Shown piece by piece: positions 7,997 to 17,150 of a stretch of DNA of 34,730 bases. Origin of the DNA: Desulfuromonas acetexigens (GTDB lineage: Bacteria > Desulfobacterota > Desulfuromonadia > Desulfuromonadales > Trichloromonadaceae); NCBI RefSeq assembly GCF_900111775.1, contig NZ_FOJJ01000013.1:1-34730 (forward strand), in the 5' to 3' direction. Below the pieces are notes generated by a model. The model was not told the DNA's origin. It made no database searches and saw only the letters and a list, made by a program, of their open reading frames with translations. The position numbers and the translations under genes are program-made. Position 1 is the first letter of the stretch, and every line of letters begins with the position of its first letter.

Positions 7997-10738
7997 ATGG
8001 ATGAGAAACCACAGGCCGAAACCGCCACCCCTGACTATCATGCCCTGACGGCGGACGCCGTGCTGGAGAAGCTGGAGGCGAGCGCCGACGGTCTCCCCGA
8101 AACGGAAGTCGCCCGCCGTCGGGCGGAGTTCGGACCCAATCTGTTGCCGAGCGCCGAGGCGGAAGGCCCCTGGAAAATTTTCTGGCGACAGATCCACAAC
8201 CCCATCGGCTGGCTGCTGATCGGCGCCGGAGCGCTGGCCCTGCTCCTCGGTAAACCGACCGATGCCTTGGTCGTTTTCGGCGCGGTGGGGATCAACGCCG
8301 TGATCGGCTTCATCCAGGAGTTCCGGGCGGGCAAGGCGATCGACGCCCTTGCCGCAATGATCCCCACCGCCGCGACCGTGCTGCGCGGCGGCCAGGCCCA
8401 GGCGGTTTCCGCCGTCGATCTGGTCCCCGGCGATGTGGTGACGCTGCAGAGCGGCGACAAGATCCCTGCCGACCTGCGTCTGCTACGGGTCAAGAACCTG
8501 CTGGTCGAGGAGGCCGCTCTCACCGGTGAATCGCTGCCGGTGGCCAAGCGCGCCGAAGCGGTTGAGGCCGACGCGCCCCTGGGCGACCGCCTCGGCATGG
8601 CCTACAGCGGCACGCTGGTGGTGCAGGGAACCGCCACCGGGGTGGTGGTCGCCATCGGCGGCGCCACCGAACTGGGGCGGATCAACGCCCTGCTCAACCA
8701 GACCCGGCAACTGGAGACGCCGTTGACCCGGCAACTGGCCAAGGTCAGTTCGGGGATTACCGTCGCGGTGCTGGCGGTGGTGGCGGTGCTGATCGGCTTC
8801 GGCATCTGGGTCAAGGACGCCCCCGTCGGCGAGGCCCTGATGGTCGCGGTCTCCCTGGCGGTGGCGGCGATCCCCGAAGGGCTGCCGGCGGTCATCACCA
8901 TCTGCCTGGCTATCGGTGTGCGGCGCATGGCCGACCGCAATGCCGTCGTCCGCCACCTTCCCGCCGTGGAAACCCTCGGTTCGACCACGGTGATCTGCTC
9001 GGACAAGACCGGCACCCTGACCCGCAACGAGATGACCGTGCAGGTCGCCTGGCTGGATGGCCACGAATACCGCTTTTCCGGCATCGGCTATGCCCCGGAA
9101 GGGGAAATTTCCCACGACGGCCGCATCGCCGAACCGACACCGGCGCTCTTCGGGCTGCTGCGCACGGCGCTGCTCTGCAACGACGCGGTTCTGCGTTTCG
9201 AGGAGCAGAGCTGGACGATCACCGGCGACCCGACGGAAGCCGCCCTGGTGGCGGCGGCGGCCAAGGGAGGGTTGGATGCCGAGGCGATGCGCGGGCGCCA
9301 TCCGCGGCTGGATGTCGTCCCCTTCGAGTCGGAGACCAAGTTCATGGCGACTCTGCACCGGTTGGACGAGGGGACGGTGATCCTGCTCAAGGGGGCGCCG
9401 GAAACGGTGCTGGAACGGTGCGCCCTGGACGCGGAAGAGCGGGAACGGATTCTCGAGGTCATGGATACCTACGCCCGCCAGGGGCTGCGTGTCATCGCCC
9501 TGGCTCGCAAGGAGGCGCAGGGGGCGGAGCAGATCGCAGAGGAGGCGGTGGCCGAAGGTTTCGTCTTCGCCGGGCTGCTGGGCATGATTGATCCCCCGCG
9601 CGGCGAGGCGATGGACGCCATCCGCCTCTGCCGGGAGGCGGGCATCACGGTGAAGATGATCACCGGTGATCATCCGACGACCGCCGAGGCCATCGGTCGC
9701 CAACTCGGCCTTCTGCACGGGGAGCAAGGCGCCCTGCGCGGCCGCGATCTCGACGACCTTGACGAAGGGGGTTTTCGCCGGGCGGCGCTCGAGACCCACG
9801 TCTTCGCCCGGGTCGCGCCCGAGCATAAGCTGCGGCTGGTCGAGGCCCTGCAGAGCGAGGGGCAGGTGGTGGCCATGACCGGCGACGGGGTCAACGACGC
9901 CCCCGCCCTCAAGCGGGCCGACATCGGCGTCGCCATGGGCATCACCGGCACGGCCGTTTCCAAGGAGGCGGCCAAGGTCGTGCTGATGGACGACAACTTC
10001 GCCTCCATCACCGCGGCGGTGCGGGAAGGGCGGCGGGTCTACGACAACCTGATCAAATCCCTGGCCTTCATCCTCCCCACCAACCTCGGACTGGCCTGCA
10101 TCCTTTCCGTCGCCATGTTCTTCTTTCCGACAGTGACTGTCGACGGGGTGAACGAGCTGCTCATGGCCATGTCCCCCAGCCAGACCCTGTGGATCAATCT
10201 CATCGCCAGCGTCTCCCTTTCGGTCCCCCTGGCCTTCGAGGTGCTGGAGCCCGACGCCATGCGCCGTCCCCCCCGCGCCCCGGACGCGCCGGTCTTTTCC
10301 CGTTTCATCGTCACCCGGCTGGTGATCGTCGCGCTGCTCATGACCGCCTGCGCCTGCGCCCTCTTTCTCTGGGAATACTTCCGCATCGTCGGGCCCGAGC
10401 CGGTGACCGCAGCCCGCCACGCCTACGCCCTGGCCGAAGCTCAGACCCTGTGCGTGACCGGCATCACTTTCACCCAGATCTTTTACCTGCTCAATTGCCG
10501 TTCTTTGCGCGACTCGCTCCTCTCCCTGGGGATCTTCAGCAACCCCTCGATTTTTATCGGCATCGGGACGTTGCTGCTGATGCAGGGTTGCTTCGTCTAT
10601 CTGCCCCCCTTGCAGAAAATTTTCGGCTCGGCCCCCCTCGATGGCTGGGCCTGGCTCACGGCGATGTTGGCCGGGGCGGTGGTGCTGCCGGTGATTTCGC
10701 TGGATAAGTGGCTGCGGCGCGAGGCGAGGGCGAAGTAA
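7997..10738 (+). CDS. P2-type cation-transporting ATPase
   Basis: A 913-residue P-type ATPase with the full architecture. It has an N-terminal cation_ATPase_N segment, TM1-2, an actuator domain with LTGESLP, and TM3-4 with AIPEGLP. The phosphorylation site is SDKTGTLT (D336), the hinge motif is MTGDGVNDAP, and about six C-terminal membrane segments follow. TM4 looks like calcium or monovalent-cation pumps. In TM5, LPTNLGLA has Leu where related pumps usually have Glu. In TM6, NLIAS replaces the NLVTD of SERCA, so two of the acidic calcium ligands are absent; the transported ion is therefore uncertain. ATG 7997 is preferred (AGGTG six bases upstream) over GTG 7988. It stands between the pentose phosphate operon and a convergent ABC operon. 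Confidence 0.9.
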   Translation: MDEKPQAETATPDYHALTADAVLEKLEASADGLPETEVARRRAEFGPNLLPSAEAEGPWKIFWRQIHNPIGWLLIGAGALALLLGKPTDALVVFGAVGINAVIGFIQEFRAGKAIDALAAMIPTAATVLRGGQAQAVSAVDLVPGDVVTLQSGDKIPADLRLLRVKNLLVEEAALTGESLPVAKRAEAVEADAPLGDRLGMAYSGTLVVQGTATGVVVAIGGATELGRINALLNQTRQLETPLTRQLAKVSSGITVAVLAVVAVLIGFGIWVKDAPVGEALMVAVSLAVAAIPEGLPAVITICLAIGVRRMADRNAVVRHLPAVETLGSTTVICSDKTGTLTRNEMTVQVAWLDGHEYRFSGIGYAPEGEISHDGRIAEPTPALFGLLRTALLCNDAVLRFEEQSWTITGDPTEAALVAAAAKGGLDAEAMRGRHPRLDVVPFESETKFMATLHRLDEGTVILLKGAPETVLERCALDAEERERILEVMDTYARQGLRVIALARKEAQGAEQIAEEAVAEGFVFAGLLGMIDPPRGEAMDAIRLCREAGITVKMITGDHPTTAEAIGRQLGLLHGEQGALRGRDLDDLDEGGFRRAALETHVFARVAPEHKLRLVEALQSEGQVVAMTGDGVNDAPALKRADIGVAMGITGTAVSKEAAKVVLMDDNFASITAAVREGRRVYDNLIKSLAFILPTNLGLACILSVAMFFFPTVTVDGVNELLMAMSPSQTLWINLIASVSLSVPLAFEVLEPDAMRRPPRAPDAPVFSRFIVTRLVIVALLMTACACALFLWEYFRIVGPEPVTAARHAYALAEAQTLCVTGITFTQIFYLLNCRSLRDSLLSLGIFSNPSIFIGIGTLLLMQGCFVYLPPLQKIFGSAPLDGWAWLTAMLAGAVVLPVISLDKWLRREARAK

Positions 10739-10760
10739 GACGAAAAGCAACCCCCCTCGG

Positions 10761-10782
10761 CCTCCCCTTATCAGGGGGGAGG
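10761..10782. terminator. Hairpin between convergent genes
   Basis: CCTCCCC (10761-10767) and GGGGAGG (10776-10782) form a 7-bp GC stem with an 8-base loop between the convergent ATPase gene and ABC operon. There is no T run, so a weak terminator or a dispersed hairpin repeat are both possible. Confidence 0.35.
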
Positions 10783-10833
10783 GTCAATCTTCTGTCACGC
10801 AGGGGAGGGGAAAGAGGAAAGGTCTGGCCCGGC

Positions 10834-11544
10834 TCAGGCGATTTCGAGGCCTTCGCCCGCTTCTTCGTAGGTGATACCGTCGCGGATGTGGTAGATGCGT
10901 TTGAAGGTGGGGATGATCTTCTCGTCGTGGGTGACGACGATGATCGCCGTTTCGAATCGCCGCGCCATGTCGTTGAGAATGCGGATGACCGCCAGGGCCC
11001 TTTCGCTGTCGAGGGGGGCGGTCGGCTCGTCGGCGAGGATCACCGGCGGGCGGTTGACCAGCCCCCGGGCGATGGCCACCCGCTGCTGCTCGCCGCCGGA
11101 AAGCTGGGCGGGCATGGCCTTGGCGCGGTGGGCGACGTCGAGGGCTTCGAGCAGTTCCAGGGCGCGGCGGCGGGCTTCGCCGTTGGGCACCCCGGCGAGC
11201 ATCGGCAGTAGGGCGACGTTGTCGGTGACATCGAGAAAGGGGATGAGATAGGGGGCCTGGAAGACGAAGCCGATGTGGTCCCGGCGCAGCTCCCGCAGAT
11301 CCCGAACCTTCCAGCCGTTATCGTAGATCACCCGGTCGCCGAGGGTCATCCGGCCGGCGGTCGGTTCGATGACCGCCCCCAGGCATTTGAGCAGGGTGCT
11401 CTTGCCCGATCCCGAAGGACCGATCAGTCCCACCACTTCCCCCGGCGCCACGCGCATGTCCACGCCCTTGAGGGCATCCACCGCCGTATCCCCCTTGCCG
11501 TAGCGTTTTTTCAAGCCTTCGATACCGATTCCCTGGCCCGTCAT
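10834..11544 (-). CDS. ABC transporter ATP-binding protein (DevA/MacB/LolD-like)
   Basis: A 236-residue ATPase that would power the FtsX-type permease encoded just upstream. Walker A is GPSGSGKST (near 43-51), the Q-loop lies in FVFQAP, the signature is LSGGEQQRV, Walker B is VILADEPT and the switch histidine is in VVTHD. The family normally assembles as two ATPases with two permeases and works with a periplasmic adaptor to export substrates or lipids. It is the last gene of a four-gene unit: its start lies one base after the permease stop. The substrate is unknown. Confidence 0.92.
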   Translation of the reverse strand: MTGQGIGIEGLKKRYGKGDTAVDALKGVDMRVAPGEVVGLIGPSGSGKSTLLKCLGAVIEPTAGRMTLGDRVIYDNGWKVRDLRELRRDHIGFVFQAPYLIPFLDVTDNVALLPMLAGVPNGEARRRALELLEALDVAHRAKAMPAQLSGGEQQRVAIARGLVNRPPVILADEPTAPLDSERALAVIRILNDMARRFETAIIVVTHDEKIIPTFKRIYHIRDGITYEEAGEGLEIA

Positions 11545-11545
11545 C

Positions 11546-12748
11546 TCAGCCTCCGATCGCTTCGGCCGGATCGACCTTGAGGGCGGCGCGGATGGCGATG
11601 AGGCTCGACAGCACGCAGATCGCCACCACCACGAAGAAGCCCCGCAGCGAATCGAGGGGCATCAGCAGCACGTATTTGGGGAAGTGCGGGGCCCAGAAGG
11701 TCGCCACGATTTTGCCGACGACGAAGCCGATCAGCCCCAGGGCGACCGCCTGTTGCATGATCATCGCGGCGATGGTGCGGTTTTTGGTGCCGATCAGCTT
11801 GAGCACGGCGATCTCCCGAATCTTGCCCAGGGTGAGGGTGTAAATGATAAAAGCGACGATGGCGGCGCTGACGATGGAGAGGATCACCAGGAAGGTGGCG
11901 ATCTGCCGGGCCGAGGTGGCGATCAGCTTGCCGACGAGAATCCCTTCCATCTCTTTCCGGTCATAGACCTGCAAGCGCTTCCAGCGGCGGATGGTTTCTG
12001 CCGTGGCCGCTCCGTCCGCCCCCGTTTCGAGTCGCACCAGCACCGCATTGACGTTGCTGTTGGCGCTTTGCGAGGCATTGATCGCGGCGAGCAGTCCCGG
12101 CACCCCCGGTCGATTGAAGGCGGGGTTCTCGGCGGTTCGCCGGCGCTGCTGGCGGATAGCGTCGTTATCCTTGAGAAATTGCGCCTCCTGGGCATCCTTG
12201 AGGGGAATGAAGACCATCGGGTCGCCGTTGGAGGAGACCATGCGCCGGGTCAGGCCGACGACGGTGTACTGGTTGCGACGGATCCGCAGGCGGTCGCCGA
12301 GCTTGAAGCCGGTGGCGATGTCGGCCACCGCCTCGTAATGGCCGCGGGTGATCTGCCGACCGGCGATAAGGAAGGGGGGCCAGCCGGGGGTGCCGGGGGC
12401 GCCCGCCGCGATGCCGCTGACCATGGCGCGCACGTCCACCGAGCCCCGGCGCACCTGCATCGTCAGATAGGTGACGTTGGCCGCTTCCGCCACCCCCGGC
12501 AGCCCGCGGATGCCGCGCCAGAGGTCGTCATAGATGCTCGACGATTCGGCGTAGGGGCCGAGGGTGTCCTGCTGCACCACCCAGAGATCGGCGCCGCTGT
12601 TGTCGAGCAGCGCCTTGGCGTCGTCGACCATGCCGCGATAGATCCCGGCCATGGAAAGGGTGACGCCGATCAGCAGCCCCAGGCCGACACCGGTGAAGAC
12701 GAACTTCCCCCAGGCATGGAGGATATCCCGCCCGGCCAGGCTGATCAT
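11546..12748 (-). CDS. ABC transporter permease, FtsX/MacB family (DevC-like)
   Basis: A 400-residue permease with the classic four-segment layout. One membrane helix near 14-36 is followed by a large periplasmic domain of ~230 residues. Three helices follow (around IATFLVILSIVSAAIVAFIIY, LGLIGFVVGKIVATFWA and GFFVVVAICVLSSLIAI). The coupling region REIAVLKLIGTKNRT and the C-terminal DPAEAIGG are typical of the MacB/DevC family. Its start codon overlaps the adaptor stop by 4 bp (ATGA). With the adaptor and ATPase it forms a DevBCA-like exporter; an outer-membrane channel is not encoded in the window. Confidence 0.9.
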   Translation of the reverse strand: MISLAGRDILHAWGKFVFTGVGLGLLIGVTLSMAGIYRGMVDDAKALLDNSGADLWVVQQDTLGPYAESSSIYDDLWRGIRGLPGVAEAANVTYLTMQVRRGSVDVRAMVSGIAAGAPGTPGWPPFLIAGRQITRGHYEAVADIATGFKLGDRLRIRRNQYTVVGLTRRMVSSNGDPMVFIPLKDAQEAQFLKDNDAIRQQRRRTAENPAFNRPGVPGLLAAINASQSANSNVNAVLVRLETGADGAATAETIRRWKRLQVYDRKEMEGILVGKLIATSARQIATFLVILSIVSAAIVAFIIYTLTLGKIREIAVLKLIGTKNRTIAAMIMQQAVALGLIGFVVGKIVATFWAPHFPKYVLLMPLDSLRGFFVVVAICVLSSLIAIRAALKVDPAEAIGG

Positions 12749-13899
12749 GGCCGGATCTCCAGCAGATCTTCCACCTCTTTCACCCGGCTGCGCGGGCTCA
12801 AGGGGGCGCGGCTGTAGACCACGATGCGATCGCCGACGGCAAGCCCCCGGCGCACTTGAACCCAGCCATCCAGGTCCGCTTCGCCCAGTTCCACCGGCGC
12901 AAATTCCGGACGCTCATCGACGACCCGCCAGACCCCGAGCTCGTCGTCACGACGCTGGATGGCGGCGTTGGGAATGGCCGGAGTGGCGGGCAGCGGCGGC
13001 AGGTCGACGGTCACTTCCGCCAGTTCCCCGAGGGGCGGCAGGGGGTCGGGCAACTCGGTGAAAACCACCTTGGCCAGCAGCTCCTCGGTGACGGCGTCGG
13101 CCAGGGGCTCCAGGCGCAGCACCTTCCCCGGCAGCCGCATCTCATCCCCGCGCGAGCGCAGGACGATGTCGGCGGCCAGTCCGACGGCCAGGCCGCGAGC
13201 GTTGATCTGATCGAAGCGGACATCGATCCACAGGCTCTGCGGATCGATCAGTTCCAGCACCGCCTGCCCGGCGACGACCGAAGTGCCAGGATCGATCTCC
13301 CGTGCCGCCACCAGCCCGGCGACGGGCGCTTCGAGGCGCAGATGGCCGCGCTGCGCCTCCAACGCCTCCAATTCGGCCCGCAGTCGGACCAGCTCTTCCC
13401 GCGTGCCGTTTAGGGCGGCCTCGGCGATGCGCAGCTCCGAGCGCTTGCCGGCGACGATCTCCTCGCTGACGGCACGCTCCGCCAGCAGCGGTTCATAACG
13501 GCGCGTCTGACTCAGAGCGTAGTCGTGGCGCGCTTCGGCTTCCCGCGTCCGTGACTCGGCGCTCTTCAGCGCCGCTTTCTGGGCGCGGACGCGCTCGTCG
13601 AGATCGACCGGGTCCATTTCGCCGAGCAGCTGTCCCGCTTCGACCGCCTCCCCCACCTCGACCGCCAGGCTTTTCAGCCGTCCCGGCGCCGTTGGGCCGA
13701 TCTGGTAGCGGTAGCGGGCTTCCACCGTGCCGATGCCGAAGAGTCCCGGGGCGACGCTTCGTTCTTCCACCGCCGCCACCGTCACCGGCACCGGCGCCAG
13801 CGGCCCGCTGCGCAGGGCGACGTAGACGAAGAGGGCGAGCAGCGGGATGATTACCGCAAAGAGGGCGAGGGTACGGAGTTGCATGGGCAGGCGTTTCAT
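12745..13899 (-). CDS. Periplasmic adaptor (HlyD/DevB-like membrane fusion protein)
   Basis: A 384-residue protein anchored by one N-terminal helix (TLALFAVIIPLLALFVYVAL, about 9-28). It then has a biotinyl-lipoyl-like half (PGRLKSLAVEVGEAVEAGQLL), a long helical hairpin rich in Ala, Glu and Arg (about 105-185), and the returning half (LRLEAPVAGLVAAREIDPG). Beta-barrel and membrane-proximal domains complete it. Such adaptors link an inner-membrane transporter to an outer-membrane channel. It overlaps tetR and the permease by 4 bp on each side, so all four genes are coupled. The substrate cannot be told from the sequence. Confidence 0.9.
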   Translation of the reverse strand: MKRLPMQLRTLALFAVIIPLLALFVYVALRSGPLAPVPVTVAAVEERSVAPGLFGIGTVEARYRYQIGPTAPGRLKSLAVEVGEAVEAGQLLGEMDPVDLDERVRAQKAALKSAESRTREAEARHDYALSQTRRYEPLLAERAVSEEIVAGKRSELRIAEAALNGTREELVRLRAELEALEAQRGHLRLEAPVAGLVAAREIDPGTSVVAGQAVLELIDPQSLWIDVRFDQINARGLAVGLAADIVLRSRGDEMRLPGKVLRLEPLADAVTEELLAKVVFTELPDPLPPLGELAEVTVDLPPLPATPAIPNAAIQRRDDELGVWRVVDERPEFAPVELGEADLDGWVQVRRGLAVGDRIVVYSRAPLSPRSRVKEVEDLLEIRP

Positions 13900-14504
13900 G
13901 ATGGGCTCCCGATGGCGCGACGGTAGAGGGCAAAGACGCGGCGGGCGTCGCGGCGGAGGTTTTCGATCTGTCCGGCGAGCAGCGACTGCATGACCAGCCC
14001 CTGGATGGAGCCGATGAAGAGCAGGACGGCGGCCTCGGTTTCGACGGTTTTATCCAGCGATCCCTCTTCTTTGCCCGCGTCGATAATCTGACGCAGGCGC
14101 TCGCCATAACGGCGGACGAGGGTGCGCGCCAGCCGTTTGGGGGCCGATTCTCCGGCCCGTTGCAATTCGCCGAAGAGCATACGCGGCACCCCGGGATGGC
14201 GGGCGACGAACTCGACGTGGGTCATAAAGACCGCCTCCAGGGCCGCCGCCGGCGAGGGGGCACCGGCCGCCGCCTCTTCCACCCGCGCCAGCAGGCGCTC
14301 CGACACCCATTCCATGACCGCCTGCAAGATAGCGTCCTTGTTGGGAAAATGGCGAAAAAGCGCGCCCTGGGTAAGGCCCATGCGGCGGGCGATGGCGGCG
14401 GTGGTGATGTCGCTGGGATTCTGCTCGGCGGCCAGTTCGATGACCGTCTCGACGGTCAGCTCGCGGCGTTCTTCTGCCGGCAGATGTTTGCTGTTCGCGG
14501 TCAC
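13896..14504 (-). CDS. TetR family transcriptional repressor
   Basis: A 202-residue regulator, first gene of the efflux operon. The GTG at 14504 is chosen because GGAGG lies five bases upstream; a TTG at 14516 in the same frame falls inside the operator and ribosome site. The helix-turn-helix spans about residues 34-58 (ITTAAIARRMGLTQGALFRHF), followed by NKDAILQAV. The C-terminal ~140 residues are helical and would bind a ligand. It most likely represses its own operon through the perfect palindrome at 14515-14540, which covers the predicted start of transcription. The inducer is probably related to the substrate of the exporter (inference). Confidence 0.92.
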   Translation of the reverse strand: MTANSKHLPAEERRELTVETVIELAAEQNPSDITTAAIARRMGLTQGALFRHFPNKDAILQAVMEWVSERLLARVEEAAAGAPSPAAALEAVFMTHVEFVARHPGVPRMLFGELQRAGESAPKRLARTLVRRYGERLRQIIDAGKEEGSLDKTVETEAAVLLFIGSIQGLVMQSLLAGQIENLRRDARRVFALYRRAIGSPS

Positions 14505-14514
14505 GGGGACCTCC

Positions 14515-14540
14515 AAAGTAAGTAATCGATTACTTACTTT
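14515..14540. promoter_or_regulatory. Perfect 26-bp palindromic operator for the TetR regulator
   Basis: Every base of 14515-14527 pairs with 14528-14540, centred on ATCGAT; the half-site reads AAAGTAAGTAATC. It overlaps the -10 region and the likely start site of the tetR promoter. Its position and symmetry fit a TetR dimer (or pair of dimers) acting as autorepressor. The divergent gene at 14657 starts 117 bp away. Confidence 0.8.
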
Positions 14541-14565
14541 ATTCCAGGCCGGGGGTTTTTGTCAA
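14538..14565 (-). promoter_or_regulatory. Promoter of the tetR-efflux operon
   Basis: On the minus strand a perfect TTGACA (14565-14560) and AATAAA (14543-14538) are 16 bp apart. The palindromic operator begins within this -10 element. Confidence 0.55.
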
Positions 14566-14590
14566 GGGGATGCCTTCGTCCGCGATAAGG

Positions 14591-14619
14591 TTGCCGGAAC
14601 GGTCCTTTTCTTGCATAAT
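14591..14619 (+). promoter_or_regulatory. Candidate promoter of the diguanylate cyclase gene
   Basis: TTGCCG (14591-14596) and CATAAT (14614-14619) with a 17-bp spacer, about 35 bp upstream of the ATG at 14657. Confidence 0.45.
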
Positions 14620-14656
14620 AATCGAAAATCTTTTGGCTTTTTTTACAGGTTTTAGC

Positions 14657-16090
14657 ATGTCTCTGATCGAATTCGTCGCCGTCGTCGAAGTTTTGATCGG
14701 GGCGGGTGTCATGCTCGCCGCGATCCTGCGTAGTCTGCGCATCCGTGCCCGGGTTCCCGATTCGTTGCGGGGCCGGTGGCTGCTGACGGTCGTGCTGATG
14801 TTCTGTTTTTTCGGCGGCTATCTTCTCTTTGTCGGCAGTCTTGCGGCGGGGGGGCGGCTGCCTCTGGAGCTGGTGACCGGGACGGTTTTTCTCGGCGGGG
14901 CGGTCTTCGTCATCATTTTTGTCCATATTTCCGACATCACCCTGCGCGAAACGCGGAAAAAGGGGGAGGACCTCGAAAAGGAAATCGCCGAACGAGACCG
15001 GCGTGAAGGGGAAAAACTCCGTTATCAAGAAGGTTTTGAAGTGCTCGACCGCTGTACCCGGCGGCTCATCGCCACTGCCGCCGATCGGGACGTTTTTTTG
15101 CGCACCCTCTGCGAAGGCTTGCGTGAGCTGGCTCATGCCGATCTGGCCATCGTTCCCCTTGACGACGGCAACGACGAAACCTTTACCTATCAGGCCGCCT
15201 GCGGGCGCAACGCGGAGATGGTGCTGCATCGCACCATGCCGAAGAACGACGGCGGGCTCTGCGGCTGGGTGTTCCATCACGCCGAAACCCTCTGCATTCC
15301 CGATTTGCACCATGACTTTCGGGTGAAACAGGACGTTGCCCGGGCGCTGGGCGTGACCACGGGGGTGACCGCCCCGCTTTTTCGCGGCGAGCAGGTCGCC
15401 GGCGGGCTTTCGGCCTTTCGCGCGGGAGACCCGTTTGATCAGGTCGATGCCGAGCTGTTGACCCTCTTCAGCCAGCGTGTCTCCATTGCTTTCGCCAACA
15501 TGAAACTGCTGGAGGATCTGGAACAGCGGGTCATCGCGCGCACCGCCCAGTTGCGGGAGAATCAGGCACGCCTGACGCACCTGGCCCATCATGATCCCCT
15601 GACCGATCTGCCCAATCGTCTGCTCTTCGAGGATCGCCTCAAGCAGGCCATCGCCAAGGCGCGGAGAGCGCAAGAGACGGCGGCGCTGCTCTTTTTCGAT
15701 CTCGATCGTTTCAAGGAGATCAACGATTCCCTGGGGCATTCGGTCGGCGACCTGGTCTTGTGCGAGGTGGGTCGGCGGCTGCGCAACCTGGTGCGCGAGT
15801 CGGACACCGTCGCCCGCCTCGGCGGCGATGAGTTCGTCATCATTCTCGAACAGGTCGACGGCGAAGAGGGAGTGGCGGAGGTGGCGCGCAAGGTCATCCA
15901 GGCCATGGCTCTTCCCCTGTCCGTCGCTGGCCGGGAAATTGCCCTCACCGGCAGCATCGGTATCAGCCTCTATCCCGATGACGGTGCCGATGTCGACGCT
16001 CTGATGAAGACGGCCGATGATGCCATGTACCGGGCGAAAGCGCTGGGACGCAACAACTTTCAGTTTTACCGCCGCAAATCCCCGGTCTAG
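14657..16090 (+). CDS. Membrane-anchored GAF-GGDEF diguanylate cyclase
   Basis: A 477-residue protein that should make cyclic di-GMP. Three membrane helices (about 4-24, 37-60 and 72-93) lead into a charged coiled coil, then a GAF sensor domain (about 130-285) and a GGDEF domain. The active-site GGDEF is at 389-393 and an inhibitory RxxD site (RESD, 380-383) is present, so feedback control by product is likely. ATG 14657 has ACAGG upstream and is where the hydrophobic segment starts; earlier codons in the frame read through the promoter. It is divergent from tetR and convergent with the DUF488 gene. The GAF ligand is unknown. Confidence 0.92.
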   Translation: MSLIEFVAVVEVLIGAGVMLAAILRSLRIRARVPDSLRGRWLLTVVLMFCFFGGYLLFVGSLAAGGRLPLELVTGTVFLGGAVFVIIFVHISDITLRETRKKGEDLEKEIAERDRREGEKLRYQEGFEVLDRCTRRLIATAADRDVFLRTLCEGLRELAHADLAIVPLDDGNDETFTYQAACGRNAEMVLHRTMPKNDGGLCGWVFHHAETLCIPDLHHDFRVKQDVARALGVTTGVTAPLFRGEQVAGGLSAFRAGDPFDQVDAELLTLFSQRVSIAFANMKLLEDLEQRVIARTAQLRENQARLTHLAHHDPLTDLPNRLLFEDRLKQAIAKARRAQETAALLFFDLDRFKEINDSLGHSVGDLVLCEVGRRLRNLVRESDTVARLGGDEFVIILEQVDGEEGVAEVARKVIQAMALPLSVAGREIALTGSIGISLYPDDGADVDALMKTADDAMYRAKALGRNNFQFYRRKSPV

Positions 16091-16134
16091 AATCCGCCTC
16101 GCTTCCCCATCTTTCCCCTACGATCAGGGAGGTT

Positions 16135-16503
16135 TCACCCTTCCTGGTCGCTCCCCATCTTTTCCAGATAATCTTTCAACACCACGGCCTGATTGTGCGT
16201 CTCGTCCCGCGCGGCGAAGAGCAAAGTCACGGGAGTTTTCCGCGCCTGTTCCCGCAGTTGTTCGACCAGTTCAGGCTGTTGGTCGAGTTCGGCGATGTAG
16301 CGACGGCGGAATTCCTGCCAGCGTTCGGGCACATGGCCGAACCAGCGGCGCAGGCCGGGGCTGGGGGCGATCTCCTTCAGCCAGAGGTCACAGGCGAGCT
16401 TTTCCTTGGCCAGGCCCCGGGGCCAGAGCCGATCGACCAGCACGCGGAAACCATCGGCGGCGGCGGGGGCATCATAGACGCGACGGAGGTGGATGGGATG
16501 CAT
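16135..16503 (-). CDS. DUF488 family protein (YeaO-like)
   Basis: A 122-residue cytoplasmic protein with the full DUF488/YeaO pattern: a LRRVYD start, VLVDRLWPRGL.K near 21-35, W-KEIAPS and LR.WFGH. The end has VTLLFAARD and the region NQAVVLKDYL. AAAGGAG lies eight bases before the ATG. The biochemical function of the family is not known. It is transcribed away from the HPP-family gene's start region on the same strand, 77 bp downstream of that gene's stop, and may be cotranscribed with it. Confidence 0.88.
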   Translation of the reverse strand: MHPIHLRRVYDAPAAADGFRVLVDRLWPRGLAKEKLACDLWLKEIAPSPGLRRWFGHVPERWQEFRRRYIAELDQQPELVEQLREQARKTPVTLLFAARDETHNQAVVLKDYLEKMGSDQEG

Positions 16504-16580
16504 GGCACTTGCTCCTTTCTTCCCTGCCGGTTTCTTTGCAGCTTACCTTGCGAATTCCCCCGGTCAAGGCGACTTGGATC

Positions 16581-17150
16581 TCAGAGCCAGTACCTTGGAT
16601 AACGACGATGGTAAACGACGTTGCTGGTGACGAGGACGACGGCGAGCAGGATCAGGGCTCCCGTCAACACCGGAACGAAGATATAGCTCCAGCCGGCGGC
16701 GCCCTGCACGCCGATCAGGGCGGTGGCGCCGCCGGGCGGGTGGGTGGTGTGGGTCACATTCATGAAGAAGATGGCCAACCCGACCGCCAGCGCCATGGTC
16801 AAGGGACTGGAGCCGAAGAGGGCGACGAGCACGATGGCGACGGCGGCCGAGATGAGATGGCCGCCGATGAGGTTGCGGGGCTGGGTCAGGGGGGAGTCGG
16901 GGGTGCCGAAAAGAAGGACCGCCGAGGCGCCGAAGGAGCCGATCAGCAGGGGATGACCGAAGAGTTCGGTGACGGCGGCGATGGCGAGAATGCCGAGGGT
17001 GCCGCTGACAAAGCTCCAGAAGGCGAAGCGCGCCGAGAGCGGCGGACGCGACACCCACAACGGCGCCCGGCAGCGGCGGGGCAGCCGGATCAGTCGCCGG
17101 CGGATGGCGACATGGCGGCGCCAGAGGATTTGCATGTGTCTGCGGGTCAC
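16581..17150 (-). CDS. HPP family integral membrane protein, probable nitrite transporter
   Basis: A 189-residue protein with a basic N-terminus followed by about five membrane helices. The family hallmark THPPGGATALIG lies near residues 135-146. GTG 17150 is chosen because AAAGGAG lies eight bases upstream; in-frame ATGs at 17225 and 17198 have no comparable site, so a longer form is possible. Some HPP proteins of cyanobacteria and chloroplasts are reported to carry nitrite across membranes. Divergent placement beside the nitrite reductase gene nrfA makes a nitrite-related role attractive here, but transport has not been shown for this branch. Confidence 0.82.
   Translation of the reverse strand: MTRRHMQILWRRHVAIRRRLIRLPRRCRAPLWVSRPPLSARFAFWSFVSGTLGILAIAAVTELFGHPLLIGSFGASAVLLFGTPDSPLTQPRNLIGGHLISAAVAIVLVALFGSSPLTMALAVGLAIFFMNVTHTTHPPGGATALIGVQGAAGWSYIFVPVLTGALILLAVVLVTSNVVYHRRYPRYWL

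Noticed and set aside
8483-10750. Very long open frame on the strand opposite the cation ATPase
   Set aside because: It mirrors the ATPase gene in GC-rich DNA and its translation is low-complexity Gly/Gln/His/Asp with no recognisable domain.
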